From Methanomassiliicoccales archaeon (GTDB taxonomy: Archaea; Thermoplasmatota; Thermoplasmata; Methanomassiliicoccales; JAAEEP01), in assembly GCA_013415695.1 (NCBI GenBank), contig JAAEEP010000002.1, positions 1 through 64,000 of the forward strand: a stretch of 64,000 bases of DNA, given 5' to 3'. The position numbers and the translations under genes are program-made. Positions within the stretch are counted from its first letter, which is position 1. Each line of letters begins with the position of its first letter. The notes beneath the pieces were generated by a model that was not told the DNA's origin, searched no databases, and saw nothing but the letters and a program-made list of their open reading frames with translations. This document shows positions 43,647-51,917 of this stretch, one piece after another.

Positions 43647-44426
43647 ATGAGACACGAATTGGAGCGAATGGCTCAGCATGTGAAAGACAGGATCGACAAT
43701 CTTCCTGCAATGTTCGAAAGAGGAGAGGAGATCATGGAGGGGGCTGATGGCACCCCCACCACCGGTATCGACAAGGTTGCCGAGGACGTCATTGTAAGCT
43801 ATGTGGAGGAGAAGGATCTCCCCTTTAATATCCTCAGCGAGGAGATAGGCTACGTGGACAGGGATGCGGAAGAGACCCTCGTGGTGGATCCCATCGATGG
43901 TACCAACAACGCGGTGATGGGGCTCCCGTTCTTCAGCGTCTCACTGGCAATAGGAACTCGGTCCCTGATGGACGTTAGAATGGGCCTGGTCAGGAACCTT
44001 GTGACCGGAACCTCCTACTTCTCGGAGCGGGGGAAAGGCGCTTTCAAGGACGGGTTCCAAATTCATTCTCGGGATTTCCAACAGGAGAGCTCTCTATTCC
44101 TCATATACATGGGCAAGTACGCTAGCTATGAGACTATGAGGGTGGCTAAGAGTGTTGAGAGGGGCCGCTCGATCGGGTGCGCTTCTCTTGAGATGTGCCT
44201 GGTCGCTGAGGGCATGGTCGACGGTTATTATATGAACTGCGAGAAGTATGATAAGTCGATAAGGGTGGTCGACATCGCTGCCAGCGCCTTGATACTGAGG
44301 GAAGCTGGAGGCGAACTGCTGGATCTAAACGGTAGACCGCTGGACATGCCATTCAACCTTGAGGCAAGAAGCAACTTTGCTGCCATAGGTGATCTCAAGG
44401 CTGCGGAGGTGATCATATCAGAATAG
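43647..44426 (+). CDS. Inositol monophosphatase / fructose-1,6-bisphosphatase family phosphatase
   Basis: A 259-residue Mg-dependent phosphatase. The metal site is VVDPIDGTNNAVMGLPFFSVSLA near 80 (DPIDGT motif), with the first Glu in ILSEEIGY near 64, and VVDIAASALILREAGGELLDL as the second motif (D-x-A-x-x-x-x-x-R-E-A-G-G). Archaeal members act on inositol-1-phosphate, FBP or NADP. It lies directly before, and overlapping, an NAD kinase gene; in Methanocaldococcus jannaschii the two are one protein acting as NADP phosphatase/NAD kinase. CATAAATAC at about 43614 fits a leaderless start at ATG 43647. Confidence 0.9.
   Translation: MRHELERMAQHVKDRIDNLPAMFERGEEIMEGADGTPTTGIDKVAEDVIVSYVEEKDLPFNILSEEIGYVDRDAEETLVVDPIDGTNNAVMGLPFFSVSLAIGTRSLMDVRMGLVRNLVTGTSYFSERGKGAFKDGFQIHSRDFQQESSLFLIYMGKYASYETMRVAKSVERGRSIGCASLEMCLVAEGMVDGYYMNCEKYDKSIRVVDIAASALILREAGGELLDLNGRPLDMPFNLEARSNFAAIGDLKAAEVIISE
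44405..44413 (+). promoter_or_regulatory. Strong Shine-Dalgarno before NAD kinase that has no AUG/GUG/UUG start
   Basis: GGAGGTGAT, a near-ideal 16S rRNA match, lies within the end of the phosphatase gene. Three bases on is ATC at 44417 in the NAD kinase frame, and ATA at 44423. No AUG, GUG or UUG exists in that frame between the stop at 44390 and 44540. The site therefore argues for initiation at a non-standard codon. Confidence 0.65.
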
Positions 44427-45223
44427 GAATAACGGCCAACATCCATGTTCCAGACGCACTTGCCATAAGCAAGGAAATCGTCAGGAATCTGAAAGACCAA
44501 GATATTCAGGTAGAGGATACAATCGCTCCTCACCTGGAAATGGAAGGGATGAGCGTGGAAGACATGGATGTGGATGTCCTGATCACCGTTGGAGGGGACG
44601 GTACCATACTCCGTTCCCTTCAACTCAACGACGCTCCCATTTTGGGAATCAACGCTGGTGTTCTTGGGTTCCTGACAGAGATACCCAAAGAGGGAATCGC
44701 CGATGGTATGAAGAGATTGATCAACGGCCATTACATCCTTGAGGAGAGGATGAGGCTGAAGACCATGGTCGGTTCTGAGCGCCTCCCTGATGCTCTCAAC
44801 GAGGGAGTCATCCACACCGCGCACGTGGCTAAGATCCGCCAATTTGAGGTATATGTCGACGAAGAGCTGGTGGTCGATACAAGGGCCGACGGAATCATCG
44901 TTGCGACCCCAACGGGATCCACCTGCTACGCTATGAGCGTGGGAGCTCCCATCGTCGATCCGAGGGTCAATGCACTGGTCATTGCTCCTATGGCCCCATT
45001 CAAATTCTCGGCTAGACCGTTCGTGGTACCCTCCACGAGCTGCATAAGGATAGAGCTTGTAAGGAGGAGACCATGCGTGCTGGTTCTGGATGGTCAGGAT
45101 GAACTGCCCTTGAACAACGGCGAGGAGATCAAATTCACCCGCTCAGAGAATCCCGCCAAGTTCGTCAATCTGGGAAGCAGTTTCTACTCCCGGACCAGGG
45201 AGAAGCTCATTGGTTACACATGA
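44417..45223 (+). CDS. nadK: NAD kinase, probable non-standard start codon
   Basis: About 268 residues. NAD kinase makes NADP from NAD and ATP. Motifs: VGGDGTILRSL (GGDG), GVLGFLTEIP, DGIIVATPTGSTCYAMSVGAPIV and ALVIAPMAPFKFSARPFVVP. The first ATG in frame is 44540, but 41 codons upstream of it read RIGITANIHVPDALAISKEI, the expected NAD kinase N-terminus (compare the usual MKIGIvarp start). So the gene should begin at ATC 44417, placed correctly behind GGAGGTGAT. It overlaps the phosphatase stop by 10 bases. A split or frameshifted NADP phosphatase/NAD kinase fusion is the alternative. Confidence 0.85.
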   Translation: MRIGITANIHVPDALAISKEIVRNLKDQDIQVEDTIAPHLEMEGMSVEDMDVDVLITVGGDGTILRSLQLNDAPILGINAGVLGFLTEIPKEGIADGMKRLINGHYILEERMRLKTMVGSERLPDALNEGVIHTAHVAKIRQFEVYVDEELVVDTRADGIIVATPTGSTCYAMSVGAPIVDPRVNALVIAPMAPFKFSARPFVVPSTSCIRIELVRRRPCVLVLDGQDELPLNNGEEIKFTRSENPAKFVNLGSSFYSRTREKLIGYT

Positions 45224-45600
45224 CTCCAAAAAGAAGGGTCTGGGGGATAGAGAGGGAGGTTCTTGAGATGGTCAACGAATCTGCCAAGGACACCTTTCCC
45301 AATGAATTCGTGGCCACACTTCGCGCGGAGGAAGGCGTCGTCACCGAGGTACTTCTTCTCCCAGGCACTATACAGGGTTCACGTTCTGGGGTGCTGCTCC
45401 TGCATATGCTCCCGATCGACTTCAGCGTGGTGGGTACCGTGCACTCCCACCCATCATACAGCAACCACCCCTCAGAGGCGGACCTTTCACTCTTCGGCAG
45501 GTTTGGTAACACGCATATCATAACCTGTCTACCTTTTGATCTCAACTCCTGGCAGGCATACGACTACAACGGGAGAGAGGTAGAGTTGGAGGTCGTTTAG
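45220..45600 (+). CDS. JAMM/MPN metalloprotease domain protein
   Basis: A 126-residue JAB1/MPN protein. The zinc motif is complete: GTVHSHPSYSNHPSEADL gives H-x-H-P-x7-S-x2-D, and Glu45-like residues precede it. Archaeal relatives (HvJAMM1 type) remove ubiquitin-like SAMP proteins from targets or process MoaD/ThiS-like sulfur carriers. It starts by ATGA overlap with nadK. Its 3' end overlaps the convergent GlmU-like gene by four bases. Confidence 0.88.
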   Translation: MTPKRRVWGIEREVLEMVNESAKDTFPNEFVATLRAEEGVVTEVLLLPGTIQGSRSGVLLLHMLPIDFSVVGTVHSHPSYSNHPSEADLSLFGRFGNTHIITCLPFDLNSWQAYDYNGREVELEVV

Positions 45601-46832
45601 AAAACCATGCTTCCTGGCGCTATCCTGCCCTTGGCAAGTGCACCAGGACCAATTCGGGAATTCTCAAAGATAATGGTCCCCACATCTATCACACTGTTGA
45701 TGCCCGTCTTGACGTCATCGCCCATGATCACGCCAAGTTTCCTCCTACCAGAGTCGACCATCCCCTTCTCGGTGGAGACCATCACATTCCTGTCATCGAA
45801 GCGGAGGTTGGCCACCTTTGTTCCACAGCCAAAATTGCATCTCTCCCCTATGATGCTGTCTCCCACATAGTTATGGTGAGGTATCTTGCTTCCGCTCATG
45901 ATTATGGAATTCTTTATCTCTACAGCCGCTCCCACCCTGCAGTTCGGGCCGAGGCAGGTGTTGGATCTGACGTAGCAGTTGGGACCGACGTCACATCCCG
46001 TGGATATGAAAACGGGGCCTTCGATGTAACTACCTGATCGCACCCTTGCTCCGATCTCCACGATGACCTCTCCTTTGATCACTGCTCCTTCTTCGATATC
46101 TCCTTCCAAGCTCCTGGAGATCTTGGACATCAGGACCTCGTTAGCATTGAGAAGATCCCATGGATGCGCCACATCTATCCAATCCCCCTTGAGCTCATGG
46201 ATCGTGATGTCGGTCTTTCTTGAAAATGAGTTCAGAGTATCGGTGATTTCGTACTCTCCTCTGGGCGACCTTTTCGTGTTCCTTATCTCTGGGAACACCT
46301 CAGGGGTCAATATCATTACACCTGCACTCACCAGATTGCTTGGTGGAACATCTGGTTTCTCAATGATCCTTTCCATCTTGCCATTTGTGGTCTCTATGAC
46401 CCCGAAACGCCTGGGGTTTTCGACAGTGACCGCCCCCAGTACTGGCCCGCCCGTTTTCTTGTGAAGGGAGATCATGTCACCGAGGTCCTTTCTCTCGATT
46501 ACCAGGTCACCATTCACACAGATGAATGGGCCATTCATGATCTCTTCTGCCATTCCGATGGCATGGGCCGTACCAAGCCTCTGTTTTTGTTCAAGGAATT
46601 CGATCTCCAGGTCATCACCGAAGGTCTCCAGGAGGAACTCCTTGACCCTGTTGCTCTTCCATCCCACTAGCACCTGGAACTCCGTAATACCAAGGGAGGC
46701 CAGGGCATATATCTGGTGACAGAGAAATGGTTTACCCGCGACCATCACCATGGGCTTGGGCACGTTTGATGTGAGCGGCCGGAGTCGGGTCCCCTCGCCT
46801 GCAGCAAGTACGAGCGCTTTCATTCTAGACAC
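45597..46832 (-). CDS. Bifunctional sugar-1-phosphate nucleotidylyltransferase/acetyltransferase (GlmU-like)
   Basis: A 411-residue two-domain enzyme. The N-terminal 230 residues are the nucleotidyltransferase (KALVLAAGEGTRLRPLT, PKPMVMVAGKPF, FICVNGDLVIE). The C-terminal 180 residues are a left-handed beta-helix (GARVRSGSYIEGPVFIS, GVGAAVEIKNSIIMSGSKI region, VGDSIIGERCNFGCGTKVANLR). This is the archaeal GlmU-like build that acetylates glucosamine-1-phosphate and makes UDP-GlcNAc. It overlaps the upstream phosphohexomutase by 13 bases, so the two consecutive steps are co-encoded. The likely start is ATG 46823 or 46832. Confidence 0.88.
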   Translation of the reverse strand: MSRMKALVLAAGEGTRLRPLTSNVPKPMVMVAGKPFLCHQIYALASLGITEFQVLVGWKSNRVKEFLLETFGDDLEIEFLEQKQRLGTAHAIGMAEEIMNGPFICVNGDLVIERKDLGDMISLHKKTGGPVLGAVTVENPRRFGVIETTNGKMERIIEKPDVPPSNLVSAGVMILTPEVFPEIRNTKRSPRGEYEITDTLNSFSRKTDITIHELKGDWIDVAHPWDLLNANEVLMSKISRSLEGDIEEGAVIKGEVIVEIGARVRSGSYIEGPVFISTGCDVGPNCYVRSNTCLGPNCRVGAAVEIKNSIIMSGSKIPHHNYVGDSIIGERCNFGCGTKVANLRFDDRNVMVSTEKGMVDSGRRKLGVIMGDDVKTGINSVIDVGTIIFENSRIGPGALAKGRIAPGSMVF

Positions 46833-48121
46833 CTCCTGACGACATATGAGGCCTTTTCCATCAATTGACTGAGCGTTTCATCATCTCTGGCTTCGGCGGT
46901 GATTCTTATCTTGGGTTCAGTACCAGAGAGCCTGATCAGGAACCAGCCTTCCTCGAAATCCGCCCTGAAGCCATCCAGGGTAAGGAGGCGATCACATTCC
47001 ATCACCCGCATCATCGACGAAAGGCTATCGGCTACCTTCCTCCTTGCATCAAGCTGGAATTTAAAAGACATTCTTGAGACCGGGTATGAGGGGAGTTCGT
47101 CCACCATCTCCGACAAGGGCCGTTCGACCACCATACTCGCCAGCAGGGCCGCGGCATACACGCCATCGGGACAGTAGGTCTGGTCTGAGAATATGAACGT
47201 ACCAGAAGGCTCTCCGCCGAATTCGAGTCCACCTTGCTTAAGTGCTTGCGATACGAAGACGTCCCCAACTCGAGTCCTCACCACATTGTCTCCCACTATC
47301 TCGTCCAGTATCATGGATGCATTGATCGGTACCACTATACCGCCTTTGAATCGGGAAGCGAAGAGGGCCAGGAGGCGGTCACCATCGACGAACCTGCCTT
47401 TCTCGTCAACCGCCACCATCCTGTCACCATCACCATCATGAGCAATTCCAAGATCTGCTCCCTTTGCCCTTACCATGTTCAAGAGGTCTGTGAGATGCTC
47501 CTCTGTGGGTTCCGATAGCCTGCCTGGGAAATATCCGTCGGGCTGGCAGTTGATTGTTACCACCTGGCATCCAAGTTTCCTAAGAAGAATGGGAGTGATG
47601 TTGCAGGTAGCACCGCATCCGCAGTCAATGACGATTTTAAGGTCAACATCATCGATCGATTCCATTATGGAACTGATGTGTTCATCCACCGCTCCGACAT
47701 GATTACGGCAAGTTCCCACTCTATCCCAACCAACCGAATTATCCATTCCCGCCTCTATCCTGGATTCCACAGACCTCATCTGCTCATCGTTAAATGCCGA
47801 ACCATCTGGATTCCACATTTTCACTCCATTGTATTCAGGCGGGTTATGTGAAGCGGTAATCATGAGCCCGCATTCGTAACTCTTGGAAGCCCTAGCTAAT
47901 GTTGGGGTGGACACCAACCCGGTCAAGGCCACATCGGCCCCCACCGAGGTTGCGCCTGATACCAGGGCTTCCCTCACAAGATCCGTGCTGGTCCGTGTAT
48001 CATTGCCAATAATTATGCTCCCATATTCACTTCCCACGGCGGCTCCTATTCTGGCTACCAGATCGATGGTGATTTCACTCCCTACCTGGCCACGTATCCC
48101 CGATGATCCGAAAAGTGACAT
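46820..48121 (-). CDS. Phosphohexomutase (second copy, probable phosphoglucosamine mutase)
   Basis: A 433-residue phosphohexomutase. It opens with MSLFGSSGIRG, has the catalytic phosphoserine in ITASHNPPEYNG near 94, the Mg loop DGDGDRM near 230, the sugar loop GGEPSG near 305 and RLSGTEPKIRITAEA at the end. Overlap with the GlmU-like gene suggests it provides glucosamine-1-phosphate for it, in which case the mutase at 18711 may act on mannose or another sugar. The specificities could also be the other way round. Confidence 0.88.
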   Translation of the reverse strand: MSLFGSSGIRGQVGSEITIDLVARIGAAVGSEYGSIIIGNDTRTSTDLVREALVSGATSVGADVALTGLVSTPTLARASKSYECGLMITASHNPPEYNGVKMWNPDGSAFNDEQMRSVESRIEAGMDNSVGWDRVGTCRNHVGAVDEHISSIMESIDDVDLKIVIDCGCGATCNITPILLRKLGCQVVTINCQPDGYFPGRLSEPTEEHLTDLLNMVRAKGADLGIAHDGDGDRMVAVDEKGRFVDGDRLLALFASRFKGGIVVPINASMILDEIVGDNVVRTRVGDVFVSQALKQGGLEFGGEPSGTFIFSDQTYCPDGVYAAALLASMVVERPLSEMVDELPSYPVSRMSFKFQLDARRKVADSLSSMMRVMECDRLLTLDGFRADFEEGWFLIRLSGTEPKIRITAEARDDETLSQLMEKASYVVRRCLE

Positions 48122-48294
48122 GGTTATCGGCTCTGAGCAGTGTAGAAGGCTGTTTACAGATAAACTTTGCTAACTCCAAATCCTTGAAAATACTGGCTTG
48201 CAGATCTTTGAATTACTGGATAGATGCCAGACATATTGAAATCGACCGAATCATTTTTAAATGAAAACGATACTGGATAGTTGTCATTATAAGA

Positions 48295-48307
48295 AAAATT
48301 TTATATA
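48295..48307 (+). promoter_or_regulatory. TATA box upstream of the 48389 small gene
   Basis: ATTTTATATATGA is a strong TATA-like element. The expected transcription start would be about 48330, just where the repeat cluster at 48328-48364 begins. Confidence 0.5.
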
Positions 48308-48327
48308 TGAGTCATATCAATTACATT

Positions 48328-48364
48328 CTGGCCATTCTAGCCAGTCATAGCCAGTAGAGTGGCC
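48328..48364. repeat. Cluster of CTGGC/TGGCCA inverted and TAGCCAGT direct repeats
   Basis: Within 37 bases: CTGGCCA at 48328-48334, TAGCCAGT at 48339-48345 region and again at 48349-48355, and TGGCCA at 48359-48364. CTGGC and GCCAG can pair over a short loop, and the two TGGCCA copies are each palindromic. The block lies at the expected transcription start of the downstream small gene. It may be an operator or an mRNA leader structure; neither is proven. Confidence 0.5.
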
Positions 48365-48388
48365 AACACCTAATGGGAGGAACTAAAG

Positions 48389-48607
48389 TTGGTGATGGAG
48401 AAGATTACAACGGCGAAGGCTAAAGATATTGCAAAGAAAAAGGGTCTTAAGCCGGGTCGCGTGAAAGGGACGGAAGGCATCCAATTCACCAAGGGGGACA
48501 ACGCTCGCCTGGAGATTATCTCATGGGATGAGTTTGAGAAGACCCTTAAGAATCGGAAGCTCGCTGTCTACGAGAGCGGCGGTTGGATGAAGATCATGAA
48601 GAAGTAA
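48389..48607 (+). CDS. Small conserved-looking protein, function unknown
   Basis: A 72-residue basic protein (AKAKDIAKKKGLKPGRVKGT, then IISWDEFEKTLKNRKLAVYESGGWMKIMKK). The ending predicts a small alpha+beta fold. Codon use and composition look like a real gene, it has its own TATA box and a GGGAGG at 48375-48380. TTG 48389 fits the spacing best; GTG 48392 and ATG 48395 are alternatives. I do not recognise a family. A nucleic-acid-binding role would fit the charge but is speculation. Confidence 0.75.
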   Translation: MVMEKITTAKAKDIAKKKGLKPGRVKGTEGIQFTKGDNARLEIISWDEFEKTLKNRKLAVYESGGWMKIMKK

Positions 48608-48689
48608 GCTTGCTTCTTTGTTCTTGATCCGGATGGCCCAAGAAAAGGGGCTACCTTTCAGGGATGCCCCCATGCGACTTTTCAGGATG

Positions 48690-49250
48690 TTATTGTATTT
48701 TTTCTTCTCTATCTCCATTCTTGGTAACCTCTCCTTTCTCTTCGAGCCCGGGATGGTCTTCTTGGACCTCCAGAGTCCTTGACCGCTCCGTACTCGATCC
48801 TGATAATTTCATGATCAGCCAGTTCTTCTTTTCCTTTTCCCTCCCGCCGAACCTGATCAGGGCAAATTTTCCTTTCAATTTCTTCCCTTCTAGGGAAATG
48901 ACGATCTTCCCTTCTTCCTTCTCAAGAAGGTTGTACTCTCCCTTGTCCCAGATCTCCACTTTCCCTGCGCCGTACCTACCCTCAGGGATCTCACCTTCGA
49001 AATCTGCGTATTCTATTGGGTGATCTTCAGTTTCGACTGCCAGGTGCTTGACCCCGACATCATCTGGAATACCCTTGGGCACCGCCCAGCTTCTGAGAAT
49101 GCCGTTCAAGGAGAGCCGGAAGTCCCAATGAAGATGAGAGGCATGATGCTCCTGGACGACAAAAATACTGACATCATGGTTCCCCCTGGCTCCCATAGGC
49201 TCGGGGGTTGCATCGAAGTCCCTCTTTCTCATATATTCTTCAAGACGCAT
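48690..49250 (-). CDS. Stand-alone LigD-type 3'-phosphoesterase domain
   Basis: A 186-residue protein equal to the phosphoesterase (PE) domain of bacterial DNA ligase D, which trims 3' ends at breaks. Key elements: FVVQEHHASHLHWDFRLSL with catalytic histidines near 30-42, SWAVPKGIP, VETEDHPIEYADFEGEIPEGRYGAG and the KGKFALIRF strand. The polymerase and ligase domains of LigD are absent here, and no Ku gene is in view. The C-terminal tail is Glu/Lys rich. Archaeal stand-alone PE proteins are known. Confidence 0.92.
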   Translation of the reverse strand: MRLEEYMRKRDFDATPEPMGARGNHDVSIFVVQEHHASHLHWDFRLSLNGILRSWAVPKGIPDDVGVKHLAVETEDHPIEYADFEGEIPEGRYGAGKVEIWDKGEYNLLEKEEGKIVISLEGKKLKGKFALIRFGGREKEKKNWLIMKLSGSSTERSRTLEVQEDHPGLEEKGEVTKNGDREEKIQ

Positions 49251-49391
49251 ATTGACAATTATTTCTAATGATTGGCAGTAATGAAATAGCTTTCCCAGTA
49301 TCAGCTGTCTCTGAATTCGCTAGGAGTTCAGAAACGGGTAGTTGGGACTGATCCAAGTTTACCATATTATTGCGCTATTCAATTATGATTG

Positions 49392-49419
49392 GATTCATCC
49401 ATTTCCAATTGGATGAATC
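49392..49419. repeat. Perfect 10-base inverted repeat between ligD-PE and tRNA-Leu
   Basis: GATTCATCCA (49392-49401) and TGGATGAATC (49410-49419) are exact inverted repeats with an 8-base spacer TTTCCAAT. They are about 70 bases before the tRNA and 140 bases before the PE gene on the other strand. No T-run follows, so a terminator is not obvious; a regulator site is possible. Confidence 0.5.
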
Positions 49420-49487
49420 ATGTCAATTATTATCTTGGTCAGGGCAATCTTTTAGTACCTCCTTGTGATTGAACCTACTCTATATAA

Positions 49488-49572
49488 GCAGGGATAACCA
49501 AGCCTGGCCAACGGTGCTAGATTCAGGGTCTAGTCGCGAAGGCGTTCGGGGGTTCGAATCCTCCTCCCTGCA
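49488..49572 (+). tRNA. tRNA-Leu (CAG anticodon)
   Basis: An 85-base class II tRNA. GCAGGGA pairs with TCCCTGC. The anticodon stem CTAGA/TCTAG encloses TTCAGGG, giving anticodon CAG, which reads CUG. A long variable arm (TCGCGAAGGCG) confirms the leucine type. The T arm loop is GGTTCGAATCC. The discriminator is A, and CCA is not encoded. Confidence 0.94.
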
Positions 49573-49579
49573 CTTTTTC
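49573..49579 (+). terminator. T-run after tRNA-Leu
   Basis: CTTTTTC directly after the tRNA 3' end is the usual oligo-T archaeal termination signal. Confidence 0.5.
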
Positions 49580-49721
49580 ATGCTTTACTCTAGGTTTCAT
49601 CATTCTTCGAAGCTGTCCGTCTTCATTGCGAATGAGAATACTGATTACTTGGATTCAGAATCGTTCAAAAAACCCCGAAAACTAGATATTTTTGATATCG
49701 GATTGTCAACATAGGGCGCAC

Positions 49722-50174
49722 ATGACGGCAATTATTCTTTACGATAGCAAATTTGGGAACACAGAGCAGATCGCCAAGGCCATATGCAGCGGAATGAAGG
49801 AAGTGGGATTCGACGACGTCTCAGCCAAGAGTGGTGGCACCACAACCCCTGACGAACTGCGAATAGCCGAAGTCTGGATCTTTGGATGTCCAACACAGAA
49901 GGGTGGAACCAGTGGAAGGTACAAGAAGCTCTTCAAGTGGATGAGGAAGAACATGGTACCTGATAAAATTGGGTTTGCCTTCGAGACGAGACTTGAGGGT
50001 TCTGAGGGAGGGGCTGCCGCAGTGATTGAAGCGGTTATGCAAGAGTGCGGTGTTGAAATCATCCACGAGCCCGAATCGTTCGTGGTCGAGGGGAAGACAG
50101 GGCCCCTGGTCTACGGGGAGATCGATAGGGCTATCACTCTTGGAAGGAAGATCGCAGGAGAACTGCGTGATTGA
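49722..50174 (+). CDS. Flavodoxin family protein
   Basis: A 150-residue flavodoxin. ILYDSKFGNTEQIAKAI holds the FMN phosphate loop, and WIFGCPTQKGGTSGRYKKL and FAFETRLEGSEGGAA are the following flavin-binding loops. It should carry electrons via FMN. ATG 49722 starts the conserved domain. It ends four bases before the convergent MFS gene's stop. Confidence 0.88.
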   Translation: MTAIILYDSKFGNTEQIAKAICSGMKEVGFDDVSAKSGGTTTPDELRIAEVWIFGCPTQKGGTSGRYKKLFKWMRKNMVPDKIGFAFETRLEGSEGGAAAVIEAVMQECGVEIIHEPESFVVEGKTGPLVYGEIDRAITLGRKIAGELRD

Positions 50175-50177
50175 GCC

Positions 50178-51500
50178 CTAGGTCGTTCTGGCCTTTGGAC
50201 CCTCTGCGTCTGATACGGGAGTGTCAACGTCGATTCTTCTCAATGTGAGCACGGCTAGGAGCAGGAACCCGGAGGCTACAATGAACGTGGGCAGGAATCC
50301 GAATAACTGGGCTATGAATCCTCCAATCACGGAACCAGCGATCGACGCGAGACCTTGAGTGGCGTTGTACATTCCCATCCCTTCAGCCCTGAACTCCTTG
50401 TAGGAAAGGTTGGAAACAAGTGCATTTCCTGCCACAGACAAACCTGCCCAGCAAAGTCCCACCAGGGCATGTAGAAGGACGAAAACGATCACGACGGTCC
50501 ACTCAGCCATAGGGAAAAGGGTGACCAAGAAGAAGCTTGGAAAGAGTATTATCCTGCCACTGGCCGCAAGCCACTGCACCTTCTTTCCTCCGATCTCCGC
50601 CACCAGCCTTCCTGCCAACCTGTAAGTCAGGGCAGCCATCAAGGATGAGCCGACATAGATCACGAACACCAACGAGCTGGGGAGCCCAACATAGGACTTG
50701 AGAAAAATGGGGAGCGCCACGTAGAAACACAATCCTCCAGTGAAAAGGAAGAAGACCACCATATAATATCTCCTGAGGGGCTTGGGGAAGTTGCTGTAGC
50801 TCAGGTTGCTGGCACCCACGCTTACGACATGGACTACCCGGTTGGGGAGATAGCGGGCTTTCTCGAATAAGAGGATTGGAAAATCCAGGACCTTGAGGTC
50901 GACGGATCTCCTATCAAGCTTATGCTCGGGTTCCGGAATCCATTTCACCGCTAGCAGTATGGATAGAGCGGAGATGCTTGCGGCAAGTATGAAAAGAGCC
51001 CTCATCGGAGTGACCTGATCGGGGCCAGTCATCACCATCAACCATACTGAACCCAGAACTAGTCCTATCACCCATCCGATACCACCAACTCGGCTAAAAT
51101 CTCCCAGCCGTTTAGCCCATTCTTCTCTTTTGAAGACCTCTAGGATCAATACCGTTCCAATGGGCGCCGCCGCTGTGGAAAGAAGGCCCAACATGAAGTT
51201 CGCGAAGAAATAGCTGGCTAGGTCGGTAGAGACTCCCATCATGAAAAGGGCCAAAGCGAGACCGCCGAATCCGATGAGTACGAATATCTTCCTGCGCTTC
51301 AGGGTGTCAGAGAGGTTTCCCCAGAGTATGTTGGAAGGAACCGATGCCGCGGAAGAGAGGGCGCTTGCCATACCCACGTCCCCGAGTGTTCCACCAAGGG
51401 CCTCTGTTATGAATAGGGGGATAAGAGGTGATGTACTCCCACCAGAAACGTTGAATGGAAGGAAAGAGTAGTACCATTTATCATCGGATTTTTCGGACAT
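50178..51500 (-). CDS. Major facilitator superfamily transporter
   Basis: A 440-residue protein with 12 hydrophobic segments in two bundles and a charged central loop (about 195-240). NILWGNLSDTLKRRK after helix 2 is the MFS motif A region (GxLSDxxxRR). There is no clear substrate clue, and drug or sugar export are both possible. ATG 51500 is preferred to an upstream start at 51518 because GAGGGATAGG precedes it. Confidence 0.85.
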   Translation of the reverse strand: MSEKSDDKWYYSFLPFNVSGGSTSPLIPLFITEALGGTLGDVGMASALSSAASVPSNILWGNLSDTLKRRKIFVLIGFGGLALALFMMGVSTDLASYFFANFMLGLLSTAAAPIGTVLILEVFKREEWAKRLGDFSRVGGIGWVIGLVLGSVWLMVMTGPDQVTPMRALFILAASISALSILLAVKWIPEPEHKLDRRSVDLKVLDFPILLFEKARYLPNRVVHVVSVGASNLSYSNFPKPLRRYYMVVFFLFTGGLCFYVALPIFLKSYVGLPSSLVFVIYVGSSLMAALTYRLAGRLVAEIGGKKVQWLAASGRIILFPSFFLVTLFPMAEWTVVIVFVLLHALVGLCWAGLSVAGNALVSNLSYKEFRAEGMGMYNATQGLASIAGSVIGGFIAQLFGFLPTFIVASGFLLLAVLTLRRIDVDTPVSDAEGPKARTT

Positions 51501-51571
51501 CCTATCCCTCTGATGCAATTAATCGGTGCGAGTCATGAATCTTTCGGGCCATTTTGATATGCCTGCATAGG

Positions 51572-51907
51572 TTATCCGCCCACAACAATGGCAATTCCCA
51601 CCACTACCAAGACCATGACCGCCACCAGAACGAATCGGGCTTCCTTGTTTATTGTAAATATCACAAGTGCTGCTATCACCCGGGTGAGCGGCGTAGCAAT
51701 GAGTAGGAGTATCCCAAGATCGATGACCGCGATTGGGTTTCCCTGCAATATCCCTTCAAATATCTGAGTCAGTGAGAGTGGTATGGCCTCCCATGTTCCT
51801 TCAGAAAAGGCGAACATGATAAGCCCAATTATCATCACCGTGACGCTGAGGAACATGCCCACTGATAGGACAGTGCGGATGTACCAGTTAACATTCGTGT
51901 ATTCCAT
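51572..51907 (-). CDS. DUF1634 membrane protein
   Basis: A 111-residue protein with three membrane segments, ending VMVLVVVGIAIVVGG. The opening YIRTVLSVGMFLSVTVMIIGL and the PIAVIDLGILLLIATPLTRV segment are the DUF1634 pattern. DUF1634 proteins are usually the partner gene of TauE/SafE permeases, as here. ATG 51907 follows GAGGTGAT; GTG 51916 and ATG 51913 are in frame upstream. Confidence 0.85.
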   Translation of the reverse strand: MEYTNVNWYIRTVLSVGMFLSVTVMIIGLIMFAFSEGTWEAIPLSLTQIFEGILQGNPIAVIDLGILLLIATPLTRVIAALVIFTINKEARFVLVAVMVLVVVGIAIVVGG

Positions 51908-51917
51908 GGCCATCACC

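Noticed and set aside
49481-49487. TATATAA directly before tRNA-Leu as its promoter
   Set aside because: It touches the mature 5' end; a TATA box must be about 25 bases or more upstream of the transcript start.
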